Shown here: piece after piece, positions 8,139 through 18,410 of the stretch
Layout: each line of letters opens with the position of its first letter
Position numbering within the stretch: the stretch's first letter is position 1
Assembly (NCBI GenBank): GCA_030833445.1
Contig: JAURHD010000021.1
Location: forward strand, 1-40,147
Length of the DNA stretch: 40,147 nucleotides
Source: Cephaloticoccus sp.
Lineage (GTDB): Bacteria > Verrucomicrobiota > Verrucomicrobiia > Opitutales > Opitutaceae
Reading direction: 5' to 3'
Notes under the pieces: generated by a model
Told to the model about the DNA's origin: nothing
Database searches by the model: none
Seen by the model: only the letters and a program-made list of their open reading frames with translations
Position numbers and translations under genes: made by a program

Positions 8139-9140
8139 ATGGCTGATACCCCCACCCTTCCTGTTCAGGACCTGAAGAAATACACGGAATCGGATCACGG
8201 CCGAACTTTTATCAGCCTGTTGGTGATCAAGCGGCTGACGGCCAAGACGGCCTCCAACGGCAATCCGTTCCTGAGTGTGGAGCTGGGTGACCGCGGTGGA
8301 TCATTTTCGTGCACCATCTTCGGGGACAGTCCGGCATTCGAATTGCTCAAAAGCGCCGGTGAAGGCGGGGTCGTGCATTACGAAGGCAAGGTGGAGTTTT
8401 ATCAGGATCGTTTTTCTCCCCGCACGCTCCGGGTGGCCTTGGTCACCGAGGAGGAATTGGCGGCCCGGCCCGACGCAATTCAAAATCTGGTTGAAGTGGC
8501 GCCCGAGGATGCCGGAGAACTTTGGACCGAATTCAACGGATTCATTGATGGCATCAAACATGACGAACTGCGCATGACCGTGCGGGCGGTGTTTGAAGAA
8601 ATCGGCGAGACCTTCCGCTGGTCCCCGGCCGCCGTGGCCATGCATCACGCCTATCGTCACGGGCTGCTGGAACATACCGTCCACATGGCACGGGCCTGCA
8701 AGGCTCTCCTGCCACATTATCGGGAGGTCGACGCGGATTTGGCCATGGCGGGTATTCTCGTCCATGACACCGGGAAGACTATTGAATACGAAGGCACGCT
8801 CGCCAGTAAGCGCAGCCGTCGCGGAATTTTACAGGGCCACGTGGTCCTGGGTTATCAACTGGTGCGCAAGGCCGGTCTCAAGGCCAAGCTGGATGCGGAC
8901 CGACTGGAGCGACTAGAACACATTGTGCTCAGTCACCAGGGCGAACCGGCTTGGGGTGCGGCCGTATATGCAGCGACGCCGGAGGCCGTGTTCGTTTCCA
9001 TGATCGACAATTTGGATGCCAAGATGGGCATGGTGCAGCGCGCCCTGCGCCAAAGCACGGATGACACCGAGTTTTCCGAACGATTGCCAGGTCTCCAAAC
9101 CAGCCTGCTGACCAAGCCGATGGGTTCGGAAACGACCTAA
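8139..9140 (+). CDS. YhaM-like 3'-5' exoribonuclease (OB fold plus HD domain)
   Basis: 333 residues with the YhaM layout: an N-terminal OB-fold nucleic-acid-binding domain (about 20-105, with GNPFLSVELGDRGGSFSC) followed by an HD phosphohydrolase domain (about 135-310). The metal-site residues are visible in HHAYRHGLLEHT (169-180) and LVHDTGK (207-213). Family members trim RNA or single-stranded DNA from the 3' end in a manganese-dependent way. The stop overlaps the end of the convergent pilC by 4 bp. Together with rnr at 24554 the window holds two 3'-5' exonucleases. The biochemical activity is inferred from the family. Confidence 0.88.
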   Translation: MADTPTLPVQDLKKYTESDHGRTFISLLVIKRLTAKTASNGNPFLSVELGDRGGSFSCTIFGDSPAFELLKSAGEGGVVHYEGKVEFYQDRFSPRTLRVALVTEEELAARPDAIQNLVEVAPEDAGELWTEFNGFIDGIKHDELRMTVRAVFEEIGETFRWSPAAVAMHHAYRHGLLEHTVHMARACKALLPHYREVDADLAMAGILVHDTGKTIEYEGTLASKRSRRGILQGHVVLGYQLVRKAGLKAKLDADRLERLEHIVLSHQGEPAWGAAVYAATPEAVFVSMIDNLDAKMGMVQRALRQSTDDTEFSERLPGLQTSLLTKPMGSETT

Positions 9141-10417
9141 CCCAGACTCTGGATAATCCGGACAATCGGCAGAAACAGCGCGATCACGATCGTGCCCACC
9201 ATGAAAGCCATGACCACAATCATGAGCGGTTCGATCAGCGATGTCAGGGCATTGACGGCGTTATCCACTTCCTCGTCGTAACCATCAGCCACCCGGGTGA
9301 GCATATCCGGCAAGGCCCCGGTTTCCTCGCCCACTTCGATCATGCTTGGCACCATGTCCGGGAATATGTTGGTCGCCCGCAGTGGGCCGGCCACGGTATC
9401 ACCTTCCTTGACCCGATCATGCACGACGGTGATCGCAGCGGCGACGCGAACATTACCACTCGTATCCCGGGTAATACGCAACGCTTCCAGAATGGGCACG
9501 CCGCTGGCCAGCAAAGTGCCCAAGGTGCGCGTAAACCTGGCCACGGCGGATTTCAAAAACAGATCCCCCATTACCGGCATCTTCAGGTGGGCCCCATGGA
9601 CAAACCGCGTGCCGCTTTTGGTGCGGGCGAGCAACTGTCCGAGAAAATAAAGTCCGATGACCAAACCCACGGCAAGGATGGCATGATTCTTAAGGAAATT
9701 ACTCGTTCCGATGACAATCTGGGTGAGCATGGGCAGCGCTTGGCCTTTCAAGGTGGTGGCGAAGATCGATTCGAATTTTGGCACTACAAAAACCATCAGG
9801 GCCGAGACAATCCCCACGGCCACAAGCACAATGATGAGCGGATATGTCATGGCCGATTTTATGCGTCCCCGCACCCGGACGGATTTTTCCATGAATTGGG
9901 CCAGCCGATCTAGGACCACTTCAAGCACTCCACCGGCTTCTCCCGCCTTGACCATGTTGATATAAGGTCGGTCAAAAACCTTGGGATTTTGCTGCAGGCC
10001 TTCCGAGAAGGTGCCGCCGGAACGAATGGTTTCCCCGGGGGACATGATCACGGATTGAAACCGCTGATTTTTTTGCTGGCGGGCCAGAACTTCCAGACTG
10101 CGCAATAGCGGCATGCCAGCCTTGATCAAGGTGCCGAGCTGCCGGGTAAACACCGTCATTTCCTTGGCGCTGGCCACCCGACCGAAACTAAACTGCTTGG
10201 CCGGGGCCTTGCTTTTTGTAGGAACGCGCGTGACCGACCGAACGGGAGCTTTGGGCGGTTTCGTCGTGGCCGAGGACTTGGTCGGTGTCACCTCCAGCGG
10301 TGCCAGACCGCGCGACTTCAATATACCCACCGCGACTTCAAGTGTAGCTCCGTCAATCACCCCCTCGCGTTCCCGGCCGGTGGATTGTTCAATCGCAGTG
10401 TAGCTGAAGCGCGGCAT
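9137..10417 (-). CDS. pilC: Type IV pilus inner-membrane platform protein PilC (GspF family)
   Basis: The polytopic platform protein that couples the pilus ATPases to pilin assembly. The 426 residues show an N-terminal cytoplasmic domain, a proline/lysine-rich linker (about 45-75), and two GspF repeats each beginning with a FTRQLGTLIKAGMP or FTRTLGTLLASGVP motif. Membrane segments lie at about 193-215, 245-265 and 395-420. It is the last gene of the operon, 2 bp after gspE/pilB-1. It is the only intact gene in the window that ends in TAG. It appears intact. Confidence 0.93.
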   Translation of the reverse strand: MPRFSYTAIEQSTGREREGVIDGATLEVAVGILKSRGLAPLEVTPTKSSATTKPPKAPVRSVTRVPTKSKAPAKQFSFGRVASAKEMTVFTRQLGTLIKAGMPLLRSLEVLARQQKNQRFQSVIMSPGETIRSGGTFSEGLQQNPKVFDRPYINMVKAGEAGGVLEVVLDRLAQFMEKSVRVRGRIKSAMTYPLIIVLVAVGIVSALMVFVVPKFESIFATTLKGQALPMLTQIVIGTSNFLKNHAILAVGLVIGLYFLGQLLARTKSGTRFVHGAHLKMPVMGDLFLKSAVARFTRTLGTLLASGVPILEALRITRDTSGNVRVAAAITVVHDRVKEGDTVAGPLRATNIFPDMVPSMIEVGEETGALPDMLTRVADGYDEEVDNAVNALTSLIEPLMIVVMAFMVGTIVIALFLPIVRIIQSLG

Positions 10418-10419
10418 CG

Positions 10420-11802
10420 TCAGGTGTATTTGAGGATTTCCTCCAGCGTGGTTTCACCATCCAAGACGGCCCGTAGTCCGTCGTCCCGCAGCGTGCGCAT
10501 CCCCTGTCGGATGGCGGCCTGGCGCAATTGCAGCGTCGGAGCCTTCGTCAGCACCAATTCACGGATAGGTTCAGTCATGCGCAGCCATTCAAAGATACCG
10601 CGTCGACCGAGAAAGCCGGTTCGATGGCAGCGGGGGCAACCGGTCCCGTAATAAAACGGCCGGCCACCCACGGCTTCGCGCTTGATACCCGTGCCAGCTA
10701 ATAATTCATCATCCGGTTGATAAGCCGTGCGACAATGTGGGCAAACCCGCCGCACCAAACGTTGCGCAAGCACCGCCTCCAATGTGGATGCGATGAGGAA
10801 AGGTTCGACCCCCATATCAATCAGCCGGGTAACCGCCCCCGGCGCATCATTCGTGTGTAAGGTCGAAAGCACCAGATGTCCGGTCAGTGAGGCCTGAATC
10901 GCGACTTGGGCCGTTTCAAGGTCACGCACCTCACCCACCATGATGACATCGGGATCTTGACGTAGAAATGAACGCAATGCCGCCGCAAAGGTCAGTCCGA
11001 TCTGCGGCACAACCGGCACCTGCATGATTCCGTCAATTTCGTATTCCACCGGATCTTCCGCCGTGAGAATCTTGACGTCGGGGGTATTGATTTCGCGCAG
11101 TCCGCTGTAAAGCGACGTGGTCTTACCCGATCCGGTGGGACCGGTGACCACGAAAATTCCATTGGGCCGTCGGATGACTTCGGCAAATTCCCCGGCGATA
11201 TCCTCCGGCAAACCCAATTGCGCGAGATCGAGCTGCACCGCGGATTGATCCAACACCCGCAGCACCACGCTCTCCCCAAACTGAGTGGGCAAAGTAGATA
11301 CACGCAGATCCACTGCACGTCCGGCCAGAGTGATTTTAATGCGCCCGTCCTGGGCAATCCGGCGTTCAGCGATATTCAAATTCGCGAGCACCTTGATCCG
11401 CGATACAATCGGCAGGGCCAATTGCCGAGGCGGTGGCGTCATCTCATAAAGTGCGCCGTCAATCCGGTAGCGAATTTTGAACTCGGTTTCGAACGGCTCG
11501 AAATGGATGTCGGAGGCGTGGTCACGAATGGCTTGGGCGAGCACCAGATTCACAAACCGGATTATCGGGGTTTGGCCGGCCATGGTTTCCAGATCAGTTG
11601 TGCTGATATCGTCCCCTTGGGCGGCAAAATCTTCCGGCTCAATTTCAGTCAGCAATTCATCGAGACTGGCGCGATCTTCCCCGTAGTGAAACAGGATCTG
11701 TGCTTCGATGGCATCGGGATCGGCAACGACCAGACGGATCTCCCGTCCGAGTGAAAAGGTCAGATCGTCGACGATCTGTTGGTTGAATGGATCCACCGCC
11801 AA
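10420..11802 (-). CDS. GspE/PilB copy 1, C-terminal fragment with the ATPase domain
   Basis: A 460-residue open stretch from a TTG (11802). It carries the Walker A motif GPTGSGKTT (221-229), the Asp box [11 protein letters not shown], the Walker B/His-box region [16 protein letters not shown] and [20 protein letters not shown], and a zinc-binding pair CPHC and CPRC. These are the complete catalytic parts of an assembly ATPase (GspE/PilB/MshE group). Residues 1-40 are the tail of the MshEN domain and not a natural N-terminus, which argues that this is the 3' piece of the interrupted gene. Confidence 0.75.
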   Translation of the reverse strand: MAVDPFNQQIVDDLTFSLGREIRLVVADPDAIEAQILFHYGEDRASLDELLTEIEPEDFAAQGDDISTTDLETMAGQTPIIRFVNLVLAQAIRDHASDIHFEPFETEFKIRYRIDGALYEMTPPPRQLALPIVSRIKVLANLNIAERRIAQDGRIKITLAGRAVDLRVSTLPTQFGESVVLRVLDQSAVQLDLAQLGLPEDIAGEFAEVIRRPNGIFVVTGPTGSGKTTSLYSGLREINTPDVKILTAEDPVEYEIDGIMQVPVVPQIGLTFAAALRSFLRQDPDVIMVGEVRDLETAQVAIQASLTGHLVLSTLHTNDAPGAVTRLIDMGVEPFLIASTLEAVLAQRLVRRVCPHCRTAYQPDDELLAGTGIKREAVGGRPFYYGTGCPRCHRTGFLGRRGIFEWLRMTEPIRELVLTKAPTLQLRQAAIRQGMRTLRDDGLRAVLDGETTLEEILKYT

Positions 11803-11820
11803 TAGATCGAGGCTTCGCGC

Positions 11821-12114
11821 CTAACTATGGCACGGGATCACTCCGTAGTTGCGGCCCAACTCAGGCTGCAGTTGGGCGGCCAGTTCAGGTGTCACCACTC
11901 CATCAATTGACTGACGGTAAGCCAAACCTAGATGTCCTGCGATTAGCTGCAGAAATTCCGATCGGTCCAGATACCCGGCTTCAAGAATAACATCAGCCAG
12001 TGGCTTGCCGGTGGCTTGATGTTCCGCATAGGCAACCGGCACTATTTCCGCATGCGCGGCATGCTGATCGGCGCCAAGCAACTCGTAAATAGCTTGGCTG
12101 TGGCTTTTGAACAT
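11821..12114 (-). CDS. GspE/PilB copy 1, N-terminal MshEN fragment
   Basis: 97 codons from ATG 12114 to the TAG at 11821. The residues match the start of the MshEN domain: a helical bundle with ATGKPLADVILEAGYLDRSEFLQLIAGHLGL, then VVTPELAAQLQPELGRNYGVIP. Some MshEN domains bind cyclic di-GMP. As a free peptide it has no obvious role. It starts 21 nt after the pilT stop. Confidence 0.65.
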   Translation of the reverse strand: MFKSHSQAIYELLGADQHAAHAEIVPVAYAEHQATGKPLADVILEAGYLDRSEFLQLIAGHLGLAYRQSIDGVVTPELAAQLQPELGRNYGVIPCHS

Positions 12115-12135
12115 CGTGCCGGGCTAACCCAGACC

Positions 12136-13218
12136 TTAAAGCGTTTTCAAGTTAGCTCCGGATGCGATCAGTTTTTCGCGCATGACCACGGGGTCCTGGG
12201 CTTTTTCCACGGCGTCATCGGCCGTGATCAAATCGCGATTAAACAGACTCATCAAATGGGTATCCATTGTGATCATGCCCAATCCCGCCCCGGTTTGAAT
12301 GTCCGAAGGGATGCGGAAAGTTTTGTTCTCACGGATCAGCGAGGCAATCGAGGTCGTCGTGATCATGATTTCGTAAGCGGCAATCCGGCCGCCGCCGACT
12401 TTTTTACAGAGCACTTGCGATATAACCGCTTGGACGGATGAGGCCAATTGGGTGCGGATCATGTCCTTCATGTTGGCCGGAAATGCATCCACTATACGGT
12501 CTATGGTCTTGGCGGCGCTGTTGGTGTGCAGGGTGCCAAAAACCAAGTGACCGGTTTCGGCCGCACTGATGGCCGCCTCGATGGTTTCCAAGTCGCGCAT
12601 TTCACCGACCAGGATGATGTCCGGATCCTGACGCAGGGCGCGTCGGATGGCCTCGGCGAAACTCGGGACGTCCGAGCCGATTTCACGCTGTGTCACCAGG
12701 CAGCGCTTGTGATTATGATAATACTCAATCGGGTCTTCGATGGTGATGATGTGTCCATCGCGGTTCTCGTTGATGTAATTGATGATGGAAGCCAGGGTGG
12801 TCGACTTGCCCGAACCGGTCGGACCCGTAACGAGAATCAGACCACGCGGCCGATAGAGCAGCTCGCGAATCTTGTCCGGTAACCCGATATCGCGAAGACC
12901 GAACATTTTGTTCGGGATTTGCCGCAGCACCATGCCGTAGTTGCCCTTGGCCCGCAGGACGCTCACGCGAAACCGGGCTTTGTCGAGAAAAGCGAAACCG
13001 AAGTCAGCACCGCCGTTAAGCTTGGCGTTTTGCACGTGACTGTCGGGGGTAATGGAGAGCATCAGTCGCTCCGTGTCCGCCGGGGTCAGCGCTTCTCCCT
13101 CAATCGGCACCATACTGCCGCTGATGCGCAATGTGGGAGATTGCTCAACCTGCAGGTGAAGATCCGAGGCATTTTGCTCAACCACAAGGTCAAGCAGGTC
13201 ATTCATTTCATAGCTCAT
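12136..13218 (-). CDS. pilT: Type IV pilus retraction ATPase PilT
   Basis: The hexameric ATPase that depolymerises the pilus, powering twitching and DNA uptake. The 360-residue protein has the usual PilT length, an N-terminal PAS-like domain (1-100), Walker [10 protein letters not shown] (132-140), the Asp box [12 protein letters not shown], Walker [21 protein letters not shown] and the His box [20 protein letters not shown]. It has no tetracysteine motif, which separates it from the two flanking GspE/PilB proteins. It is intact and sits between two damaged ATPase genes, 17 nt after one and 21 nt before the other. Confidence 0.95.
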   Translation of the reverse strand: MSYEMNDLLDLVVEQNASDLHLQVEQSPTLRISGSMVPIEGEALTPADTERLMLSITPDSHVQNAKLNGGADFGFAFLDKARFRVSVLRAKGNYGMVLRQIPNKMFGLRDIGLPDKIRELLYRPRGLILVTGPTGSGKSTTLASIINYINENRDGHIITIEDPIEYYHNHKRCLVTQREIGSDVPSFAEAIRRALRQDPDIILVGEMRDLETIEAAISAAETGHLVFGTLHTNSAAKTIDRIVDAFPANMKDMIRTQLASSVQAVISQVLCKKVGGGRIAAYEIMITTTSIASLIRENKTFRIPSDIQTGAGLGMITMDTHLMSLFNRDLITADDAVEKAQDPVVMREKLIASGANLKTL

Positions 13219-13235
13219 GGCGTATAGATTTTGGG

Positions 13236-13706
13236 TTAACTGGAATCTCCAATGGTTATCGAAACGACTTCTTCCACGGTGGTCAAACCAGCGATGACCT
13301 TGCGAATCCCGTCTTCCCGAAGACTGCGCATGCCTTTTTGGCGCGCGAGCACGCGTAATTTGGCCGCACTGGCACCGGCATGAATCAACTGTCGGACATC
13401 ATCGTCGATGATCAAGAGTTCAAAAATCCCCATGCGACCTCGGTAACCGGTGGCATGGCAGCTCAGGCAGCCCCGCCCCCGTCGGAAAGTCCCTGCCTGG
13501 GCTTCGGCGGATGTAATATTCAACTGGCGTAATTCATTTTCGCTGGGGATATGCGGTTCGGAGCAATGCTCACAAATTTTGCGCACCAGCCGCTGGGCCA
13601 TAACTCCACGCAATGCAGTCGAAACCAGAAATGGTTTTACGCCAATATCCACCAAGCGGGTGACCGCGCCGGGGGCATCGTTGGTGTGCAAGGTGGAGAA
13701 CACCAT
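13236..13706 (-). CDS. GspE/PilB copy 2, C-terminal piece after the frameshift
   Basis: 156 codons opening in the His box ([21 protein letters not shown]) and continuing through the zinc pair CEHC and CLSC to the C-terminal helices. The apparent ATG at 13706 is created at the indel site and is not a natural start. It ends 17 nt before pilT. Confidence 0.65.
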   Translation of the reverse strand: MVFSTLHTNDAPGAVTRLVDIGVKPFLVSTALRGVMAQRLVRKICEHCSEPHIPSENELRQLNITSAEAQAGTFRRGRGCLSCHATGYRGRMGIFELLIIDDDVRQLIHAGASAAKLRVLARQKGMRSLREDGIRKVIAGLTTVEEVVSITIGDSS

Positions 13707-14955
13707 TGTGGCCAGTCAGGGACGCATGAATGGCAATTTCGGCCGTTTCCAAATCACGAATCTCACCCACCATCACAATATTGGGGGCCTGCCGCAAAAT
13801 GGCTCGCAGGGCGGCGGCGAAGGTCATGCCCAACTCGGCCCGCACCGGCACTTGGTTTATGCCGCTCATTTGATATTCCACGGGATCCTCCACCGTGATG
13901 ATCTTGCGATCTGGCTGGTTGATCGCGTGCAGGCAGCTGTAGAGCGTCGTCGTCTTGCCTGATCCGGTCGGGCCGGTCACCAGCAAAATCCCATCTGGTT
14001 GCCCGACCAAGCGTTCAAACACCGCCCGGTCATCCGCGAGAAAACCCAGTTCACTCAGGCCAAATTTAAGACTCTCTTGGTCCAGAATACGCATCACGAT
14101 ACCCTCCCCGTGCGAACTGGGCAGCGATGAGACGCGCAGGTCCAGGGTGCGGCCATCCGCATTAATCTGAATGCGGCCATCCTGCGGCAGGCGCTTTTCC
14201 GCGATACTGATGCCGGCCATGATTTTGAGGCGTGAGATAATCGCGGCTTGGAGGCGTTTCGGAGGAGTCTCGCCCGGAATCAATACGCCATCGATCCGGT
14301 AACGCACCCGGAAATACCGCTCCATGGGCTCCAAGTGAATATCGGAAGCGCGCAGCTGCACGGCCTTGGTGATAATCGTATGAACGAGCTTTATGATCGG
14401 CGCATCCGAATCGCTCGATTCCTCATGGTTCCCGGTGAGTGCCGCCGATGGAGTGGAATCAGCCTTTGATGCCGCCTCCAGAATATCCGTGATGGTTGTA
14501 TCCGGCCGAACATAGCAGCGATCAATGGCGAGGAGAATACTCTCCGCGCTGGCGAGTCGGGGAACGATGGAAATCTGGAGAAGGTGCGCCAGCGTATCGA
14601 CCCCGTCCGTCGATAGCGGATCGGCCAAGGCCACCTCCAGCGAATCGCCCCGCCGGGCCAAGGGCAGCAATTGATAGTGGACCGCCTGACTGCGGGTGAT
14701 CAGGCCGAGCACATCCTCCGGGATATCCAGGTGATCAACATCAACGGTGGTCATGCCGAATTGATCGGCCAGTCGAACCATCAAGTCGGCGGTATCGAGC
14801 TTACCTTGCTTGACCAAATAATCGTAAACGCTGGTGGCCTCACCGGCATGATCAGCCAGTCCGGCCTCCGCTTCAGCTAGGTCCGCTTCAAAAATAATAC
14901 GGTCCGACAATGCCAGCTGCAGAAGCTGATCGTCTGCATGGGCATTGGCGGGCAT
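13570..14955 (-). CDS. GspE/PilB copy 2, N-terminal piece up to the frameshift
   Basis: 461 codons from ATG 14955. Residues 1-150 form an MshEN-like domain. A spacer rich in Ser/Asp follows, then the N2 domain with [25 protein letters not shown], Walker [10 protein letters not shown], the Asp box [10 protein letters not shown] and [27 protein letters not shown]. Note APN where other family members mostly have DPD in the Walker B segment. After TGH the frame is out of register and the last 45 or so residues are not family-like. Confidence 0.75.
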   Translation of the reverse strand: MPANAHADDQLLQLALSDRIIFEADLAEAEAGLADHAGEATSVYDYLVKQGKLDTADLMVRLADQFGMTTVDVDHLDIPEDVLGLITRSQAVHYQLLPLARRGDSLEVALADPLSTDGVDTLAHLLQISIVPRLASAESILLAIDRCYVRPDTTITDILEAASKADSTPSAALTGNHEESSDSDAPIIKLVHTIITKAVQLRASDIHLEPMERYFRVRYRIDGVLIPGETPPKRLQAAIISRLKIMAGISIAEKRLPQDGRIQINADGRTLDLRVSSLPSSHGEGIVMRILDQESLKFGLSELGFLADDRAVFERLVGQPDGILLVTGPTGSGKTTTLYSCLHAINQPDRKIITVEDPVEYQMSGINQVPVRAELGMTFAAALRAILRQAPNIVMVGEIRDLETAEIAIHASLTGHNGVLHLAHQRCPRRGHPLGGYWRKTISGFDCIAWSYGPAAGAQNL

Positions 14956-14979
14956 GATCGTTGCCTGAAAGATACTGGG

Positions 14980-16806
14980 TTACCGCAGGCTGAGCAGGAA
15001 CTCAGCGTTGGATTTGGTCTTCTTCAACCGTGTGATCAGCATCTCCATTGATTCGATCGGACCGAGACCCTGCATCGCACGACGCAGGCCATAGATCTTC
15101 TGTAGTTCCTCCGGATGGTAGATAAGCTCTTCCTTCCGGGTGCCGGAACGGTCGATATTGATCGCCGGAAAAATGCGGCGTTCAACCAAGCCGCGATCCA
15201 AATGGAGTTCCATGTTACCGGTGCCCTTGAACTCCTCGAAGATAATCTCGTCCATCCGACTGCCCGTATCCACCAGAGCAGTGCCAATGATCGTCAGACT
15301 GCCGGCGCCTTCAATATTTCGAGCCGCCCCAAAAAAGCGCTTGGGCTTTTGCAGGGCGTTGGATTCCAGACCGCCGGACATCGTTTTGCCCTGATTGCCG
15401 GTCAAAGCATTATAGGCCCGGGCCAGACGCGTGATCGAGTCGAGGAGGATGACGACATGCTTGCCCTGCTCCACCAAACGTCGCGCTTTTTCCCCGACCA
15501 TTTCCGCGCAATGCACGTGGTTTTCGGGCGATTCATCAAAGGTTGACGATACCACTTCACCCTTGGTGTGGCGTTTGAAATCCGTCACCTCTTCTGGACG
15601 TTCGTCAATCAGCAGCAGGATCAACGTGTAATCGGGGAAGTTTTCCGAAACGGAGTTCGCGATATTCTGCAGCAGGATGGTTTTACCCGTGCGCGGCGGA
15701 GCCACAATCAACCCGCGTTGGCCAAAACCGATCGGCGTCAGGATATCCACCGCCCGCATGGAAACATCCTTTTGCACGTCAGGCGCCTCCAACAAAATTC
15801 GTTGGAGCGGATAGTAAGGCACCAATTCCTCAAATGGAGTGATCTTGGAGATTTCATCCGGGAGCATACCCATGACTTTCTCGATGCGCACCACCGCCGG
15901 GCAACGCTCCTCACCTTCGGGCACCCGGATCAAAACCTCCACCTCATGCCCGCGCTTCAAACCGTAACGTTTGATCAGGCTTTCCGGCAAATAAGGATCC
16001 TCAGGATACAGCCGGTAGTTCACGTGTTGGTGCACGATGAATGCGCCTTCGGCATTGATATCAATGTAACCCCGGTCATGTAACGGGCGCTTGGATTCGG
16101 TAACCGCGGCAAAGATACGCAGAATCAGCTGCACTCGGTTGGGGGCGCCCTCGAAAGTGGCCCCGTGTTGACGGGCAAATGCAGTCAGATCAGCCAGATT
16201 CTTGGCGTAGATTTCATCGAGAAACAGGGGCGACTCCGCGCCGGATGAAATTTCCGCGGCCAAGGCATCCAAGGCCGCAAGGTCTTCAAAAGCGGCTGGA
16301 TTGGGTAGATCGCCGGAAATCCGGGGAGCCGGCGCCGGGCCCGGTTGCACCGGATGGAGCGGAGCATTGTTGCCATTGGGCTGCCAAGTGCCTTGGCGTC
16401 CACCACGTTTGCGTTTGTTTCTCTTCCAGGAGCCACGGCCATAGTCCTGTTGGCCTCCGCCGCCTTGATGGCGGTCGCCGCGGTTGCCCTGATCGCGCGA
16501 TTGTTCACTTTGCTCAGCCCGAGAATCATCATTCGAATGCTCACTCGAGCGATTGTCATGTTCATCATGGGAACTCCCTGACGATGCTTCACTTTGGTTC
16601 GACTCCGCAGGAAATTCCATGCGGGGTGGTTCTTGCTGGACCGGCGCTTCAGATCTGGTCTCTGGCGGAACATTCTCGGGCGCCGACTCCTTGGCGGGAG
16701 CTTTCGCCTTGCTTACACGCGGTTTGGCCGAGCGAGTGCGCACACGAGTTGGCTTCTTGGCGGAATCCGCCGATGTCTGTTCTTCTTTGCTGGGAGGGTT
16801 TTCCAT
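14980..16806 (-). CDS. rho: Transcription termination factor Rho (full-size, with disordered insert)
   Basis: A 608-residue Rho, the likely main termination factor. Residues 1-165 are low complexity: Lys/Ala/Pro-rich, then Ser/Glu/Asp-rich, then Gly/Arg/Asn-rich with a basic cluster ([13 protein letters not shown]). An N-terminal helical domain spans about 190-235, and the OB-fold domain (about 242-318) keeps an aromatic in [11 protein letters not shown]. The motor has Walker A APPRTGKT (369-376), [21 protein letters not shown], a KTMSGG Q-loop, [12 protein letters not shown] and SGTRKEE. Similar disordered regions in Bacteroides Rho drive condensate formation. It lies between coaE and the pilus ATPases, in the same direction. 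Confidence 0.95.
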   Translation of the reverse strand: MENPPSKEEQTSADSAKKPTRVRTRSAKPRVSKAKAPAKESAPENVPPETRSEAPVQQEPPRMEFPAESNQSEASSGSSHDEHDNRSSEHSNDDSRAEQSEQSRDQGNRGDRHQGGGGQQDYGRGSWKRNKRKRGGRQGTWQPNGNNAPLHPVQPGPAPAPRISGDLPNPAAFEDLAALDALAAEISSGAESPLFLDEIYAKNLADLTAFARQHGATFEGAPNRVQLILRIFAAVTESKRPLHDRGYIDINAEGAFIVHQHVNYRLYPEDPYLPESLIKRYGLKRGHEVEVLIRVPEGEERCPAVVRIEKVMGMLPDEISKITPFEELVPYYPLQRILLEAPDVQKDVSMRAVDILTPIGFGQRGLIVAPPRTGKTILLQNIANSVSENFPDYTLILLLIDERPEEVTDFKRHTKGEVVSSTFDESPENHVHCAEMVGEKARRLVEQGKHVVILLDSITRLARAYNALTGNQGKTMSGGLESNALQKPKRFFGAARNIEGAGSLTIIGTALVDTGSRMDEIIFEEFKGTGNMELHLDRGLVERRIFPAINIDRSGTRKEELIYHPEELQKIYGLRRAMQGLGPIESMEMLITRLKKTKSNAEFLLSLR

Positions 16807-16847
16807 TACTTAAAGTGAGGTTGGGCTGGGGAAATAGGTTGGAGGCA

Positions 16848-17432
16848 TCAAACTGGCTTGGGCAGGTCGGCAATCATCGCATTCACCTGTTTTTGCAGGA
16901 AATCGATCGATCCGTCGTTCCAGAGGACAATATCGGAATGCGCTGTTTTGGTTGCCAGGGGCAGTTGCTTGGAAATTCGTTGCTCGGCGAGCGGTCGCGG
17001 AATCCCTCGCTGCTCCAGCCGGGCGAGTTGCAGGTCTGGAGATGACGCCACGCATACAATGAAATCAAACCAATTTTCCAACTGTTTCTCAAATAACAAG
17101 GGCACCTCGATGACCCAATTTGCTTCAGGTGCCGAGCGAAGGGCCTGTCGCCAAAGCTCAAATACCCTTGGATGGGTCAGTTCTTCCAACCATTCCCTAT
17201 CTTGATCGTTGGCAAATACCTGTGCGGCCAGATGCCCCCGATCGATCAGTCCATTCGCGTTGATCACCTTCGGGCCAAAGCGATCGCGCAAGGCAGTGAT
17301 CACCTCCGGATTTGTCAGCACCTGCTCCCTGATTAACGCATCGGAATCGAGCAGTTGAAAACCGGATCGGTGCAACATTTTCACCACGGTTGATTTTCCA
17401 CAACCCATCCCACCTGTTATACCTAGTGTCAT
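16848..17432 (-). CDS. coaE: Dephospho-CoA kinase
   Basis: Phosphorylates the 3'-hydroxyl of dephospho-CoA, the last step of CoA synthesis. The 194-residue P-loop kinase begins MTLGITGGMGCGKST with Walker A at residues 7-14, followed by DSDALIRE (substrate site), HPRVFELW and VIEVPLLFEK. ATG 17432 places the P-loop at the usual distance; the frame is open upstream to 17480 without a better start. It heads the minus-strand run into rho (41 nt gap) and is divergent from an HD-domain gene. Length and motifs are standard. Confidence 0.95.
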   Translation of the reverse strand: MTLGITGGMGCGKSTVVKMLHRSGFQLLDSDALIREQVLTNPEVITALRDRFGPKVINANGLIDRGHLAAQVFANDQDREWLEELTHPRVFELWRQALRSAPEANWVIEVPLLFEKQLENWFDFIVCVASSPDLQLARLEQRGIPRPLAEQRISKQLPLATKTAHSDIVLWNDGSIDFLQKQVNAMIADLPKPV

Positions 17433-17536
17433 TGAGTATTTCACCCTAGTTTGAGCTTGGCTAGTATCGCGTGAGAACACTTACTAGTATCAGGCGAAAC
17501 ACAACTCAGCTCAATCGCACGCCTATCAACACTATT

Positions 17537-18391
17537 ATGCCCTCTTCTGTCGATACCAAGAATGCGGCTGGCGTCGCGAACTACGTAAAGGACCGCTTTC
17601 AATCGATGTTTCCTGGCGAAGCACCCGAGTTGCTGAATCCGCTGTTCACCGATATCTCCAACCTGTTCATGGGCGGACATCCAGACTATCAGAAAAACGA
17701 CCTGGGCTATCACGATTTTGAGCACACCCTGCAAGCTACGGTCTGCATGACCCAACTCTTGGAAGGTCGTCATCTAGCTGGTGCTGAACCGCACTTGAAT
17801 GCGCGCCAGACGGAACTCGCCATTGCCAGTGCCTTGCTGCACGACACGGGCTACCTCAAACAAAAATCAGACCTGACCGGCACCGGGGCCAAGTATACTT
17901 TCATCCACGTTCTGCGCAGTTGTGCCTTTGCGGCCAGCTACCTGCCAACACTCGGAGTCAGTGAGTATGAAATTGAAGGGGTTCTGGGGGCGATACGTTG
18001 CACCGGACCTACCAGCAAGATATCCGAGCTTCATTTTCACGACACCTTGGAACGGACCATCGGTTGTGCGCTATCCACCGCCGATTACCTGGGTCAGATG
18101 GCTGCTGCTGATTATCCGGATGAATTGGATATTCTCTATGGAGAATTTATCGAGTCGTATGAATTCTTCCGGACCAAGCCAGAGAAACGCATGTTCAAAA
18201 CCGCTGAGGATATGAAGTCCAAAACCCCGGATTTCTGGCGCAAAATCGTGCTACCCAAACTGGAGAATGATTTTCGAGCCGTATATCGTTTCCTGGCCTC
18301 ACCCTATCCTCATGGGCCTAATCGCTATATTGAAGCGGTTGAAGCCAATATATCCAAGATAGAGCAAAGCCTGGCTCGCGTTTCAGCCTGA
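17537..18391 (+). CDS. HD-domain phosphohydrolase
   Basis: 284 residues from ATG 17537. The HD metal-binding signature is complete: LGYHDFEHTLQ (56-65) with the first His pair, then SALLHDTGYL (98-107) with the HD dyad, and a later FHDTLERTIGCALSTADYLGQM. This arrangement resembles cyclic-nucleotide phosphodiesterase-type HD domains, but no sensor or partner domain is attached and the substrate is unknown. An upstream in-frame start at 17471 would add 22 residues that are basic and not family-like. It reads into comM 19 bp downstream. Confidence 0.85.
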   Translation: MPSSVDTKNAAGVANYVKDRFQSMFPGEAPELLNPLFTDISNLFMGGHPDYQKNDLGYHDFEHTLQATVCMTQLLEGRHLAGAEPHLNARQTELAIASALLHDTGYLKQKSDLTGTGAKYTFIHVLRSCAFAASYLPTLGVSEYEIEGVLGAIRCTGPTSKISELHFHDTLERTIGCALSTADYLGQMAAADYPDELDILYGEFIESYEFFRTKPEKRMFKTAEDMKSKTPDFWRKIVLPKLENDFRAVYRFLASPYPHGPNRYIEAVEANISKIEQSLARVSA

Positions 18392-18410
18392 AATTGGTAG
18401 TGAAGTAGCC

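Larger units (their letters stand above)
10420..12114 (-). pseudogene. Type IV pilus / type II secretion assembly ATPase, copy 1, interrupted by TAG
   Basis: Taken together, this frame encodes a normal GspE/PilB ATPase of about 563 residues: an MshEN-type N-terminal domain, then N2 and C-terminal ATPase domains. An amber codon at 11823-11821 interrupts it after codon 97, between GVIPCHS and [12 protein letters not shown], in the middle of the MshEN region. Both sides are in the same frame with nothing missing, so one base change would restore it. The C-terminal part could only be restarted from a TTG at 11802. The gene lies between pilT and pilC. The assembly motor would need at least the N1 region for hexamer coupling, so function is doubtful unless the TAG is read through. 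Confidence 0.8.
13236..14955 (-). pseudogene. Type IV pilus / type II secretion assembly ATPase, copy 2, frameshifted
   Basis: Two overlapping frames together form one GspE/PilB of about 572 residues: N-terminal MshEN-like domain, N2 domain, ATPase core and zinc motif. The frame breaks in the His box: the upstream frame reads [13 protein letters not shown] while the other frame gives [17 protein letters not shown], and TGH[17 protein letters not shown] is the expected junction. One extra base at the TT pair 13706-13707 explains it. The break separates the His box from the Walker motifs, so neither piece should hydrolyse ATP normally. The gene follows rho by 24 nt and precedes pilT. Confidence 0.8.

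Noticed and set aside
9138-14982. Recurrent TAACCCAGA-like string at gene ends in the pilus operon
   Set aside because: In several places it is part of stop codons or coding sequence in different frames and orientations; it does not form a consistent element.
17471-17536. Longer start for the HD-domain protein
   Set aside because: The added 22 residues are basic and low in similarity to HD proteins, and the region between the divergent genes is needed for promoters.
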